From the NCBI RefSeq assembly GCF_001457815.1, contig NZ_LN898220.1, positions 62,001 through 126,000 on the forward strand: 64,000 nucleotides of DNA. Direction: 5' to 3'. The first letter of the stretch is position 1. The number at the start of each line of letters is the position of its first letter. Made by a program: the position numbers and the translations under genes. The DNA comes from Vitreoscilla massiliensis. Lineage in GTDB: Bacteria; Pseudomonadota; Gammaproteobacteria; Burkholderiales; Neisseriaceae. Of the stretch, positions 8,631 through 17,240 are shown piece after piece. Below the pieces are notes generated by a model. The model did no database searches. It saw only the letters and a program-made list of their open reading frames with translations, and was not told the DNA's origin.

Positions 8631-9734
8631 TTAAAACGTCTTGCGCAAACCCAAACCGATGCTGTAAGTGCTGGCTTTTTGCCCCACAGTATCGCCTTGG
8701 GCATTCAGCACATAAGCCTCGGGCTTGCGTATCCAGCCCAAAGACGTCATGGCGATGGTGGATTTGCTGAAGGCGTAATCGCTGCCGATGATGACTTGGT
8801 CGTACGAGGTATTGCTGACTTTGCGCTGTCCTGTAGCCAAGGTTTCGTCCCAGCCATGTGCGTACGAAGCGCGTGGGGTAAAACGCCCCCATTTGTATGA
8901 GGCCGACACCACGGCTTCATGGGTTTTGACGGTGGGGCTTAAGGTTTTGCTGGCGGTGGCAAATTTCTTCGCCCACAAGCCTTGGAAACCATCGGTGTAT
9001 TGGTAGCCCACGCCGACATAAGTCTTTTTGTCGTCATAGCCTGCCAACAACCGCCACAATTTGGCATCGCGTACCTCGCCCGTGTCCACGCTTTGGTGTT
9101 TGTACAGGCCGGCCGCACCTTTCACATACCACGCCTGTCGTTGGTAACCACCAGCAACAATGGTGGCTTGGTTGTACACCGTGGCAGCGTCGCCCGCATC
9201 GGTATCCATGCTGTCGGCCAATTGGTGGGTGATGTTGAAATCAAAGCCGTGGCGGTGTGGCATGTCATAGCGCACTGCTTGCCAACGCTTATCGGCACGC
9301 ATGAAGATTTTCAAGCCTTTCGGGTCGTTGGCATCGCCTTTGGACTCACCACGCCCTACCAATAATTTTTGGTTTTGCACGCCAAACATGCCATCGCTCA
9401 GATAACCGACCCGCAACGTGCCCAAATCCTCATTTTGAATGCCGACAAACGTGTCATAGCTGTTCCAGCCTTTCATCTGACCCTCGCGGTCGCCATTCAA
9501 GGAAATGGCGCTTTCCACTTGCCAAATCAAATCGGTGCCATCGCCCAAAGCCTCGCTGCTTTTCAGGCCGATTTTGGACAAATAGTCTTCCATTTGTGTG
9601 ACCGAACCCGCAGCGTCGTGTTGCTTGGTATAGGCCACGCCACCTTTTAATTGACCGTACAAAGTCACCTCAGCAACAGCTGGCAGGCTCACACACAACA
9701 CACTGACACCCCAGCCCCAACGTGGCACTAACAT
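8631..9734 (-). CDS. Neisseria-type trimeric porin
   Basis: General diffusion porin of the outer membrane, 367 residues with a signal peptide (cleavage near AVA-EVTLYGQLKGG). VTLYGQLKGGV at the mature N-terminus and a C-terminal strand ending in YSIGLGLRKTF with terminal phenylalanine are typical of the Gram-negative porin family used by Neisseria PorA/PorB. It is a paralog of the porin at 16054-17148: both have the LYGQ/IYGQ start, the KIG-or-KLG-K-SE-LGD segment, and VSNTSYDQVI / VDNTSYDQVI near the C-terminus. A single uptake word (8608-8618) sits just past the stop. Confidence 0.92.
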   Translation of the reverse strand: MLVPRWGWGVSVLCVSLPAVAEVTLYGQLKGGVAYTKQHDAAGSVTQMEDYLSKIGLKSSEALGDGTDLIWQVESAISLNGDREGQMKGWNSYDTFVGIQNEDLGTLRVGYLSDGMFGVQNQKLLVGRGESKGDANDPKGLKIFMRADKRWQAVRYDMPHRHGFDFNITHQLADSMDTDAGDAATVYNQATIVAGGYQRQAWYVKGAAGLYKHQSVDTGEVRDAKLWRLLAGYDDKKTYVGVGYQYTDGFQGLWAKKFATASKTLSPTVKTHEAVVSASYKWGRFTPRASYAHGWDETLATGQRKVSNTSYDQVIIGSDYAFSKSTIAMTSLGWIRKPEAYVLNAQGDTVGQKASTYSIGLGLRKTF

Positions 9735-10311
9735 GGTTTTCTTTCTTTAGGCGAGTTTCAACAAAACAGCCATCTTCGGCACCGTAGCGACACGAAGATG
9801 GCATTCGATAGGGTCACGGTCTGTGACAGACCTGTGTGCAAGCCATAGGTTTAATCGCCGCAGTAAAAACACCGACACGCGGCCCGAACCATTGCACACA
9901 GAGGCACAAGCACAGTGCCAAATACAAGCATCCCGTACACACGGGCAACACAGCTGCGGCTCAAGGTGCATCAACAGTAGCTTTACTACACACACTCTGC
10001 ACTACCACAAGCAAACCACTGCTGACACCGCACGCATAATACTCTAATTTTAATTAACATTAAAATAAAATTTCGATTTTACGCGAGGTATTGCAATGAC
10101 ATTCCAATAATTAAACTATACGTGCACGCTTAAACTTAAAGCGGCCTGTAAACTCAACTAGGCATTAATTCATCATTATCAATATATTAACGCGCCGCTC
10201 AATTTTTACACCATCCCATAAGTCACTAACACCCTGATTTGATACACACTGTGGCAAACGCAAAACAGGCTGCATTCTCTGCAGCCTGTAGTTTTATTAC
10301 AAAATGAACTG
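9735..10311. other. 577-bp intergenic region upstream of the porin
   Basis: No convincing gene. It contains an AT-rich tract around 10040-10130 on the porin promoter side, one uptake word (10141-10151), and a variant hairpin near the far end. Short open frames here (9747-9995 and 9823-10047) lack family resemblance and ribosome sites. Confidence 0.6.
10265..10295 (-). terminator. Hairpin with a variant uptake word behind the MFS gene
   Basis: ACAGGCTGC, short loop, GCAGCCTGT: the same design as the uptake-word hairpins but with GCAGCC in place of GCGGCC in both arms. On the minus strand the hairpin is followed by TTTTG, and it lies 17 bp past the MFS stop. Confidence 0.6.
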
Positions 10312-11529
10312 TTACACATGGTTGGGCGTGATTTTGGCCTCGCGTATGGGCAAATGAATCAGCGCCGCCACCGCCGCCAACACCATGTCGGCATACCACA
10401 TCCAGCGGTAATCACCGAATTCCACCATGGACACGCCGCCCAAATACGCGCCCAAGAAGCCACCGATTTGATGTGAAAACAGGGTTAAACCAAACAAAGT
10501 CGCTAAATAGCGAATGCCAAACAGCTTACCAACCAAAGTGGCGGTAGGCGGCACGGTTGCCAAGAAGGTAAAACCGATGCCGATGGCAAACACATAAAAT
10601 ACCCACGGCTCGCGCGGCATATTGATGAACCACAGCACAAACACCACCCGTATCGCATACATCCAAAACAAGATGTATTTGCTGCGGTAGCGCGACACCC
10701 AGCGTCCAGCCAACAAGCTGCCCGCCACATTGGCCAAACCGATAATTGCCAACGACCAACCGGCGACTTTGGCATTCAGGCCGCATATCGCCACCTCGCC
10801 CGGCAGATGCGTCACCAGAAAGGCCACATGGAAACCACAGGTAAAAAAGCCCAAATGCAATAACAAATAATCGCGGTTTTGTAAGGCATTGATGACGGTC
10901 TGTTTCAAGCCTATGCCGCTGTTGTCTTGCGCCAATGCCGAGGGCGCGGATTTCGGTTTGGTCGCTGCAAAAATCAACGGTATTGTGCTCAAGGTAATCG
11001 CCGCCACCACCCACAAAGACTGCATCCAGCCAACGGTTTTAATCAATACCTGTATCAACGGTGAAAACACCACTTGCCCAAACGAGCCACCCGCATTCAA
11101 GATGCCGGTGGCATTGCCGCGCATTTGCGGAGTAATGTGTTGCGCCACCGCGCCCATCAACACCGAAAAACTGCCTATGCCCGAACCGATTGCCGACAAC
11201 ACCCCCAAACTCACCATCAAACCAAAAGAGTTGGTCCACAACGGTACCAGTACCAAACCACTGATTAAGATGGCCATGCCCAACAGCAAAATCGGCCGCG
11301 AGCCATAGCGGTCGGCCAAAGCACCGGCGATGGGTTGGATGGTACCCCATAAAAACTGCCCTACGGCCAAGGCCAAGCTGATGGAAGCGATGTTGACGCT
11401 GGTGGATTGGCTGATGGGCTGGATGTACAAACCCAAGGAATTGCGCACGCCCATGGTAATCATCAAGATGATGGCGCCGGCGCACACCATCAGCCACAAA
11501 GACCGATGCGATTGTGTGGTGGTAGACAT
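10312..11529 (-). CDS. MFS transporter
   Basis: Twelve-helix major facilitator, 405 residues, substrate not recognisable. The cytoplasmic loop 2-3 motif is visible as GALADRYGSRPILLLG near residue 90. The pattern, with an ALAVGQFLWGTIQPIAG helix and LNAGGSFGQVVFSP in helix five, fits the monocarboxylate/oxalate-formate side of the superfamily. Start at 11529 has GGAGAAG upstream. It is divergently transcribed from a MerR regulator 142 bp away, which is the likely controller. Confidence 0.88.
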   Translation of the reverse strand: MSTTTQSHRSLWLMVCAGAIILMITMGVRNSLGLYIQPISQSTSVNIASISLALAVGQFLWGTIQPIAGALADRYGSRPILLLGMAILISGLVLVPLWTNSFGLMVSLGVLSAIGSGIGSFSVLMGAVAQHITPQMRGNATGILNAGGSFGQVVFSPLIQVLIKTVGWMQSLWVVAAITLSTIPLIFAATKPKSAPSALAQDNSGIGLKQTVINALQNRDYLLLHLGFFTCGFHVAFLVTHLPGEVAICGLNAKVAGWSLAIIGLANVAGSLLAGRWVSRYRSKYILFWMYAIRVVFVLWFINMPREPWVFYVFAIGIGFTFLATVPPTATLVGKLFGIRYLATLFGLTLFSHQIGGFLGAYLGGVSMVEFGDYRWMWYADMVLAAVAALIHLPIREAKITPNHV

Positions 11530-11580
11530 GACTTCTCCGCTGTCTGGTTTTATCGTTGGTATCAGTACACTGACCTGGAT

Positions 11581-11608
11581 AAGCGGCCTGTAAGCTTACA
11601 GGCCGCTT
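11581..11608. repeat. Perfect 28-bp palindrome of two uptake words in a divergent promoter region
   Basis: AAGCGGCCTGTAAG joined directly to its own complement with no spacer. Unlike most pairs in this window it is not behind a gene but between two divergent starts (MFS at 11529, MerR at 11672), so it cannot be a simple terminator for either. Confidence 0.9.
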
Positions 11609-11671
11609 GCACCTTATGTACTGCACAACATGGTAAACTATAACAGCACTGTAACAGTCAAGAGGAAAGTC

Positions 11672-12046
11672 ATGAATTTGGCCAAAGTTTCTGCGCTCAC
11701 CCAAGTGAGCCCACGCATGTTGCGCTATTACGAACAACTGGGTTTGCTGACTCCGAAACGCTGCGACAACAATTACCGCAGCTACAGCGACCACGACATC
11801 GAATGCATTACCAAGATTAAAATTCTCAATGATGCGGGGATGAATTTAAAAGCCATCCATTGGCTGCTGCCGTGTTTTGATTTGAATAGCCAATCGTTCA
11901 AGCTGTGCCGCATTGCCAATGAATTGGTCGAACAAGAATTGCTGCTCATTGCCGATAAATTACAGCAATTACAGCAATCTCAAGCCTTATTGCAGTCTTT
12001 TTTGGCCAAAAGCCAACAATTACAGGCCGAGGCAGGGACACCATAA
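11672..12046 (+). CDS. MerR-family transcriptional regulator
   Basis: 124 residues. N-terminal winged helix-turn-helix with the family pattern (LAKVSALTQVSPRMLRYYEQLGLL, then NNYRSYSDHDIECI), followed by a C-terminal coiled coil rich in Gln/Leu (residues 80-120) for dimerisation. No metal-binding cysteine cluster is seen at the C-terminus, so an organic effector or oxidative signal is likelier than a metal. The ATG at 11672 has AGAGGAAAG upstream; an in-frame ATG at 11630 is rejected. Divergent from the MFS gene. Confidence 0.9.
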   Translation: MNLAKVSALTQVSPRMLRYYEQLGLLTPKRCDNNYRSYSDHDIECITKIKILNDAGMNLKAIHWLLPCFDLNSQSFKLCRIANELVEQELLLIADKLQQLQQSQALLQSFLAKSQQLQAEAGTP

Positions 12047-12087
12047 GCCCTCGCTATCATCATCAACATCCCATGATGCTCACAATA

Positions 12088-12115
12088 AGCGGCCTGTAAA
12101 CACTGTCAGGCCGCT
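12088..12115 (+). terminator. Hairpin behind the MerR gene
   Basis: AGCGGCCTG ... CAGGCCGCT, nine-bp arms, about 40 bp past the stop; one arm is a full uptake word and the other is shortened. Confidence 0.6.
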
Positions 12116-12380
12116 GATGCGGCACTTGCCATCATCGACAAGTGGCAGCGCCATCTAACTGCTTTCAAAATCAACTGTTTTCTCAAAATGCTGAGCAAGT
12201 GCACAAATTATGCTTTTCCCCTTTTTTATCAATCATGCACATCAAAATAGCTGATTTACTTGCCATTCTGTTCAAATACATCAATTCGTGGCATGATGAG
12301 CCATGACATATTTATTCCAATAGATTAATCAAATTGTCATTAATTATTGATTAATTAATGCTGTTTACATGGATTGAGAC
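12116..12380. other. AT-rich upstream region of the first tandem MFS gene
   Basis: Together with the hairpin before it this makes a 334-bp gap. Strongly AT-rich from about 12290, with an ATTAAT-containing dyad near 12340-12360. It probably holds the promoter of the MFS gene at 12381; no clear -35/-10 pair can be chosen. Confidence 0.4.
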
Positions 12381-13580
12381 ATGGTTTTTCCACTCAATAA
12401 AACCGCCTCTGTGTGGAAAATTTGCCTGATTTTGGCTTTGGGCGCTTTTTCCATGGGCAATGCCAAATACTCCATCATTCAATTGATGCCGATGATTGCG
12501 GCCGATTTCCAAGTACCGCTGCGCGAAATTCAAAAAGCCGTGGTGGCCTACTTTTGGGGAGGTATCCTCGGCGCGCCCTTGTTTGCTATTGTCTGCCGCA
12601 ATTGGAACAAACACCACACTTTGGTGTTTTTGAGCATTTGGTGTTTTTTAGGCAATTTAAGCAGCTCTTTCGCTACCAATGCCGAAGTATTGCTGTGTTT
12701 GCGCTTTTTAAGCGGTATGCCACATGGTGCATTTTTGGCGTTTGCCGTGTTGAGCATGGCGCAAGCGTCGAACAAGGCCCAAGTGGGACGCTATGTAGGC
12801 GTGGTATTGTTAGGAGTATCCATTGCCACGGTGTTTGCAGCACCCTTCAATGCGTGGATAGGCGAAACCCAGTCTTGGCAAAGCGCGTTTCGCTTTGTGG
12901 CCTTGTGCGACATTCTCATCGCCTTATTGGTACATGACTTTCTGCCGCAAGAGCGCAGCAAACCCGCTCCTGTCAGCGTGCGGCAATTGTTACTCAGCTT
13001 ACACAGCAAGCCGGTATGGCTATTGTTGTTGATGGAAGGCTTGATTACCGCGTGCGTGACCACAGTGTGGTCTTTCAGCGTGTTGATACTGTCTACCCAT
13101 TCCACCACACCGAGCAATTTGGAATTCATCGCCACCATGGTGTTGGCCATAGGCTTTTTGTGCGGTCAAGTGTTGGGCATCTACATCGCCAATGGCAATA
13201 CGCACAAGTCCATAGGCTGGTCTTGCTTGGCGACTTTGGCCAGCAGCGTGTTGATTTGGGTGTTTTTAGACAATTACCGCATCGCCTTAATCGGCGTGTT
13301 TTTGCTGAACAGCACCTTGCTCATCAATATTTTGATTCAAGTGCATTTATTGCACATCGTCAGCCACAGCCGCTATTTGGTGTTTTGTTTGCTCAATGGC
13401 GCACTGTTCATCGGCAATTTTGCCGGTTCTTTGGGTGCGTATGGGGTATTGCAATGGACGGGGAAAAACCATTCGGTGTTGATTTTGGGCATGGTGTTTG
13501 CCTTCTTGGCCGTCATTGCATGGCTGTGTTTGAACCAAATTAACCTCAAATCCCGCAGCTTAAAACAACCAGCCACTTAA
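12381..13580 (+). CDS. MFS transporter, first of a tandem paralog pair
   Basis: 399 residues, about twelve membrane helices, resembling the drug/sugar efflux branch (AraJ-like) of the major facilitator family; substrate unknown. It shares long runs with the next gene, such as MGNAK-SII near residue 25 and LSIWCFLGNL near residue 90, so the two arose by tandem duplication. The start lacks a strong ribosome site (TTGAGAC only). Confidence 0.87.
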   Translation: MVFPLNKTASVWKICLILALGAFSMGNAKYSIIQLMPMIAADFQVPLREIQKAVVAYFWGGILGAPLFAIVCRNWNKHHTLVFLSIWCFLGNLSSSFATNAEVLLCLRFLSGMPHGAFLAFAVLSMAQASNKAQVGRYVGVVLLGVSIATVFAAPFNAWIGETQSWQSAFRFVALCDILIALLVHDFLPQERSKPAPVSVRQLLLSLHSKPVWLLLLMEGLITACVTTVWSFSVLILSTHSTTPSNLEFIATMVLAIGFLCGQVLGIYIANGNTHKSIGWSCLATLASSVLIWVFLDNYRIALIGVFLLNSTLLINILIQVHLLHIVSHSRYLVFCLLNGALFIGNFAGSLGAYGVLQWTGKNHSVLILGMVFAFLAVIAWLCLNQINLKSRSLKQPAT

Positions 13581-13847
13581 GTAGCACCAAAATTTATTGT
13601 TTGAATTCAAACCAATGTGGAAACCAAATGCATGCATAGACTCTCTTAATACCCTTGCATAAATATTCCTTATCAAAAAGGCATTTCAGAAAACAAGCAT
13701 CTGGAATAATATGTCATCTTGAAAGTGACAGTGATTCTTGATTACACAGGAAAAAACGGTACACTACACACGATTATTCACACAATTTAAGCCTTCAAAC
13801 CTCTACCGAAGCATTACATTGTGCCGAATTGTTAAATTGGAATTTCT
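13581..13847. other. Intergenic region between the tandem MFS genes
   Basis: 267 bp, AT-rich, without an uptake word or an obvious terminator. The second MFS gene probably has its own promoter here. Confidence 0.4.
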
Positions 13848-15053
13848 ATGCCCACTGCCGCTTTTTCTACCGATGCCAATGTTTCACCCATGCGCTGCAT
13901 GTTGGTGTTGATGGTGGGTGCGTTCGCGATGGGCAATGCCAAATTTTCCATCATTCCCTTGGTGCCCACCATTGCCGCCGATTTGCACAGCACGCCCAGC
14001 GAAATTTTGCACGCAGTATTTGCCTATTTTTGGGGCGGTTTGATAGCCGCACCGATTATGGCCGTGGTGTTCCGCAACTGGAGCAAGCCGCGCATCTTAA
14101 CCTGGCTCAGCATCTGGTGTTTTCTGGGTAATTTGCTGACCTCGTTTGCCACCAACGCCGACATGTTGTATTGGCTGCGCTGGTTCAGCGGCATTCCGCA
14201 TGCGGCGTTTTTGGCCTTCTCTACCTTGCTTATCGCCGAAGTGGCGCCTGCCAATCAGCGCGGCCGTTATTTGGGTTTGAGCTTGGTCGGTATTTCCCTG
14301 TCCACCTTATTTGTGGTGCCTTTCAATACTTGGGTGGGCATAGACTATGGTTGGCAAATCTCGTTTCGCTTTGTCGCCTTGCTCGATTTGTTGATTTTCT
14401 TGCTGATACACGACTTGCTGCCGCAAAGCAGTACTCCACCGGTACCGCAATCGGTGCCACAGCAATTACAAGCCTTAAAAAGTCCACGCTTGTGGCTGTT
14501 GTTTGCCGTGGCCTTGTGCATCCTCATCAGCACCACCGCAGCTTGGACTTACAGCATCGCCTGGTTTAACCAACACCCACACCCTACCCTTAATTTGCGC
14601 GTCATCGTGTTAATCATCTTGGGTGTTGGCTTCATCATCGGCCAAATTGCAGGAGGTTGGGCGGCCGACCACAAAATCGACCGCTACATCGGCCTGAACA
14701 CCTTGTACACATTGTTTGCCGTGGTGTTTGCCTTATCGTGTTTGTTTGATTTTCGCTTGGGCTTATTGGGTGTGCTGTTCATCAGCATCGCCTTTTCCCT
14801 CGTCAATGTGATGATGCAAATCCGCTTATTGGAATACCCACCTGCCGCCTTGTACATGGTCTTGTGTGTGTTCAATGCTTGCATACAAATGGGCAATTTT
14901 ATCGGCTCATTGCTGGCCAAAGCCGCACCGAGTTTTTCCCAACCGACGCTGCATCTGACCCTGATTTTGAGCATCATGCCGCTCATCGCCGCTGTTTTGT
15001 GGTATTGGATCATCAAGCATCCAAAGGCCGAGCACGCCAACGAAGCGGCTTAG
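13848..15053 (+). CDS. MFS transporter, second of a tandem paralog pair
   Basis: 401 residues and twelve predicted helices. Paralog of the preceding gene (AMGNAKFSIIPLVPTIAAD near residue 25; FAYFWGGLIAAPIMAVVFRNW near residue 65; LSIWCFLGNLLTSFATNAD near residue 95). Likely an efflux carrier; substrate unknown. It converges on the lipoprotein hydrolase gene with only two bases between the stop codons, and the shared uptake word begins right there. Confidence 0.87.
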   Translation: MPTAAFSTDANVSPMRCMLVLMVGAFAMGNAKFSIIPLVPTIAADLHSTPSEILHAVFAYFWGGLIAAPIMAVVFRNWSKPRILTWLSIWCFLGNLLTSFATNADMLYWLRWFSGIPHAAFLAFSTLLIAEVAPANQRGRYLGLSLVGISLSTLFVVPFNTWVGIDYGWQISFRFVALLDLLIFLLIHDLLPQSSTPPVPQSVPQQLQALKSPRLWLLFAVALCILISTTAAWTYSIAWFNQHPHPTLNLRVIVLIILGVGFIIGQIAGGWAADHKIDRYIGLNTLYTLFAVVFALSCLFDFRLGLLGVLFISIAFSLVNVMMQIRLLEYPPAALYMVLCVFNACIQMGNFIGSLLAKAAPSFSQPTLHLTLILSIMPLIAAVLWYWIIKHPKAEHANEAA

Positions 15054-15055
15054 AC

Positions 15056-15901
15056 TTACAGGCCGCCTCCATAGCGCTCAAACCATTGCAATACTTGTTG
15101 CTGATAATAAGGCTCGTTCAAAGCGGCAATGTGCCGCCCTTCTGGCACCGTCACAAATCGTTTGGGTTGCCCTGCCTTGGCAAACAAACGCTCGCCATGC
15201 GCATATGGAATCACCTCATCGGCCGTACCATGCAGCATCAACAGCGGAATCGGACTGATGGCGGCAATATAACGGTGGGCGCTGAGCTGGTCGTTCACCA
15301 CCACACTGGCGCCGGCCAATTTGTCATTGGCGATGGCATCGTAGCCATAAAAAGTCGAATCCACCACCATCGCGCGGATGCCCTCGCGGTTGCCACGTCC
15401 GATGGCAGCAATGGCCTTATTGCCACCGATAGACTGCGCCAACACAAATAAGCGCGTCGCATCGACTTCCGGCATGGCGCGTACATGGTTTAAAGCCGCA
15501 TCGGCATCGGCCACGATACCAGCAAAACCGACCTTGCCCGCAGAGGTGCCAAAGCCACGGTAATCAAAAGTAAACACGTTATAACCGTTTTCAGGCAACC
15601 AATGCACCAACGCATAATGGCTGGACACATTCTGCGCATTACCATGAAAATGCACCACCGTGCCCTTGGCCTGCTTGGGAGTGGCATGCAAACGCGAAGG
15701 CACAAACCAACCATGCAAACGCGTGCCATCGCCGCTTTGAAAATAAATGTCTTGAAACGGCTGTTGATAGCGCGTTGGCGTGTTGCCATAATCCACCGCA
15801 TCGGGATAGTAAAACATTTTTTGCGCACACGAACTGAGCACCACTCCCACCGCCACCATGCCCAACACACTGCACAGCCATTTGTTCAGCGTTTTCATCA
15901 T
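15056..15901 (-). CDS. Alpha/beta-hydrolase lipoprotein
   Basis: Probable serine hydrolase anchored to the membrane as a lipoprotein, about 281 residues. A hydrophobic leader ends in a lipobox (VVLSSC). The oxyanion region is VVHFHGNAQNVSSHY, the nucleophile elbow is VLAQSIGGNKAI, and the histidine is in GRHIAALNEPYY; this is the BEM46/YfhR-like alpha/beta-hydrolase pattern. AAGGAGGT lies just before the twin ATGs at 15901/15898, so the frame further upstream is not used. The last four codons, GGC GGC CTG TAA, are an uptake word, so the word supplies the stop codon. Substrate unknown. Confidence 0.85.
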   Translation of the reverse strand: MMKTLNKWLCSVLGMVAVGVVLSSCAQKMFYYPDAVDYGNTPTRYQQPFQDIYFQSGDGTRLHGWFVPSRLHATPKQAKGTVVHFHGNAQNVSSHYALVHWLPENGYNVFTFDYRGFGTSAGKVGFAGIVADADAALNHVRAMPEVDATRLFVLAQSIGGNKAIAAIGRGNREGIRAMVVDSTFYGYDAIANDKLAGASVVVNDQLSAHRYIAAISPIPLLMLHGTADEVIPYAHGERLFAKAGQPKRFVTVPEGRHIAALNEPYYQQQVLQWFERYGGGL

Positions 15902-15990
15902 CGCCCACCTCCTTGCCCTCATTGTAGAGCAAGCGAGCCAAACTCAGGGGCGAACTGCTGTTACAGCGGCAGCAAGCGCTACCTCAAGTT

Positions 15991-16027
15991 AAAAAAGCGG
16001 CCTGTAAATCGTTACAGGCCGCTTTTA
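15991..16027. terminator. Bidirectional terminator from paired uptake words
   Basis: AAAAAAGCGGCCTGTAA, short loop, and complement ending in GCTTTTA. A-run on one side and T-run on the other make it a good rho-independent terminator. It lies 30 bp past the porin gene. Confidence 0.85.
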
Positions 16028-16053
16028 GCATGGATTGATTTCAAAATAGGGAT

Positions 16054-17148
16054 TTAAAACACCGTTTTTAAACCCACGCCGACGCCATAAATGCTTTGTT
16101 TTTCTGCGCCCCAATCACCATTGTCCGCCACCGTGTACGCCATCGGTTTGCGTATCCAGCCCGCAGTCATGAGGCCGGTGGTGGTTTTGGAAAACGCATA
16201 ATCGGCGCCAACAATGACTTGGTCGTAAGAAGTATTGTCAACCTTACCCACATCCTCGCGCTGCTCATCCCAACCATGTGCATACGCCACCCGCGGCGTT
16301 ACCCGTCCCCACTGATGCGATGCGGTGACTATGGCTTCACGGGTAGTACTGGCAGGGCTCACAGGCTTGCCAGTACTGGCCATGCCCCGCCCCCACAAAC
16401 CTTTAAACCCATCCATGTATTGGAAACCTACGCCGAGCATGGTTTTTTTGTTATCAAACCCGGCCAACACGCGGTATAAGTGCGCGTCTTCAATATCGCC
16501 TTGTTCGACAAACTGGTGTTTGTACACGCCAGCCGCCCCTTTGGCATACCAAGGCCCTTGTTGGTAAGCGAGCGCCAACACTGTGGCCTGATTGAGCGTG
16601 GTTTCGGCATCAAAGACTTCGGTTTGACTGCTGTCCGCCAATTGGTGGGTAATGTTGAAATCAACACCATGAATGCGAGGCGCATCGTAACGCACACCGC
16701 TTAAGCGTTTTTCTGCGCGGGTGAAGATTTTCATGCCTTTGGGATCGTTAAGGTCGGTATTCGACTCCCACGGATCGACTTGCATTTTCTGATTCGGTAC
16801 TCCGAGCATGCCATCGGCGACGTAACCCAGTTTGAGCGTGCCCCACTCTGGGTTTTTCACGCCGACAAAGGTATCAAACGAATTCCAACGGTTTTGCCCG
16901 CCACTGCTGTCACCAGCAATAGAAATGGCGTTTTCCACTTGCCACACCACTTCGGCGTTGTCGCCGAGTTTTTCTGAACCTTTAAAGCCCAATTTAGAAC
17001 GGTAGTCTTCGATTTTGGTGAGCGAGCCGCCATCGCTGTTGTGATTGCTGCCTATACCGCCTTTGATTTGGCCGTAAATCACCACATCGGCGTGCGCGCT
17101 TGCCAGACATGCGCACAAGCCCATGCCTAAAATGTATTTGAATTGCAT
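16054..17148 (-). CDS. Neisseria-type trimeric porin, second copy
   Basis: 364 residues, signal peptide with cleavage near AHA-DVVIYGQIKGG. Same family as the porin at 8631-9734 (DVVIYGQIKGGIGSNHN start; VDNTSYDQVIVGADYAFS near residue 310; ends GVGVGLKTVF with terminal phenylalanine). Start at 17148 has GAGGATAAC upstream. Divergence between the copies is greatest in segments that would be surface loops, such as the DPWESNTDLNDPKG region. Confidence 0.92.
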   Translation of the reverse strand: MQFKYILGMGLCACLASAHADVVIYGQIKGGIGSNHNSDGGSLTKIEDYRSKLGFKGSEKLGDNAEVVWQVENAISIAGDSSGGQNRWNSFDTFVGVKNPEWGTLKLGYVADGMLGVPNQKMQVDPWESNTDLNDPKGMKIFTRAEKRLSGVRYDAPRIHGVDFNITHQLADSSQTEVFDAETTLNQATVLALAYQQGPWYAKGAAGVYKHQFVEQGDIEDAHLYRVLAGFDNKKTMLGVGFQYMDGFKGLWGRGMASTGKPVSPASTTREAIVTASHQWGRVTPRVAYAHGWDEQREDVGKVDNTSYDQVIVGADYAFSKTTTGLMTAGWIRKPMAYTVADNGDWGAEKQSIYGVGVGLKTVF

Positions 17149-17169
17149 GTGTTATCCTCAATGCCAAAC

Positions 17170-17196
17170 TTACAGGCCGCCTCAAGCGGCCTGTAA
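17170..17196 (-). terminator. Hairpin from paired uptake words behind the MBL-fold gene
   Basis: TTACAGGCCGC, five-base loop CTCAA, GCGGCCTGTAA. It sits between the MBL-fold stop (17241) and the porin start (17148), so it probably separates the two transcripts. Confidence 0.7.
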
Positions 17197-17240
17197 ACCC
17201 AACATGAATCTAAAAAGAAGGCACGTTGCCCAGAAACGGT

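Noticed and set aside
9747..10047. Short frames upstream of the porin gene
   Set aside because: No ribosome site, no recognisable features, and the region is the expected porin promoter.
10165..10190. Fur-box-like sequence (TCATTATCAATAT)
   Set aside because: Only about half of the 19-bp consensus fits, and the nearest genes (porin, MFS) have no clear iron link.
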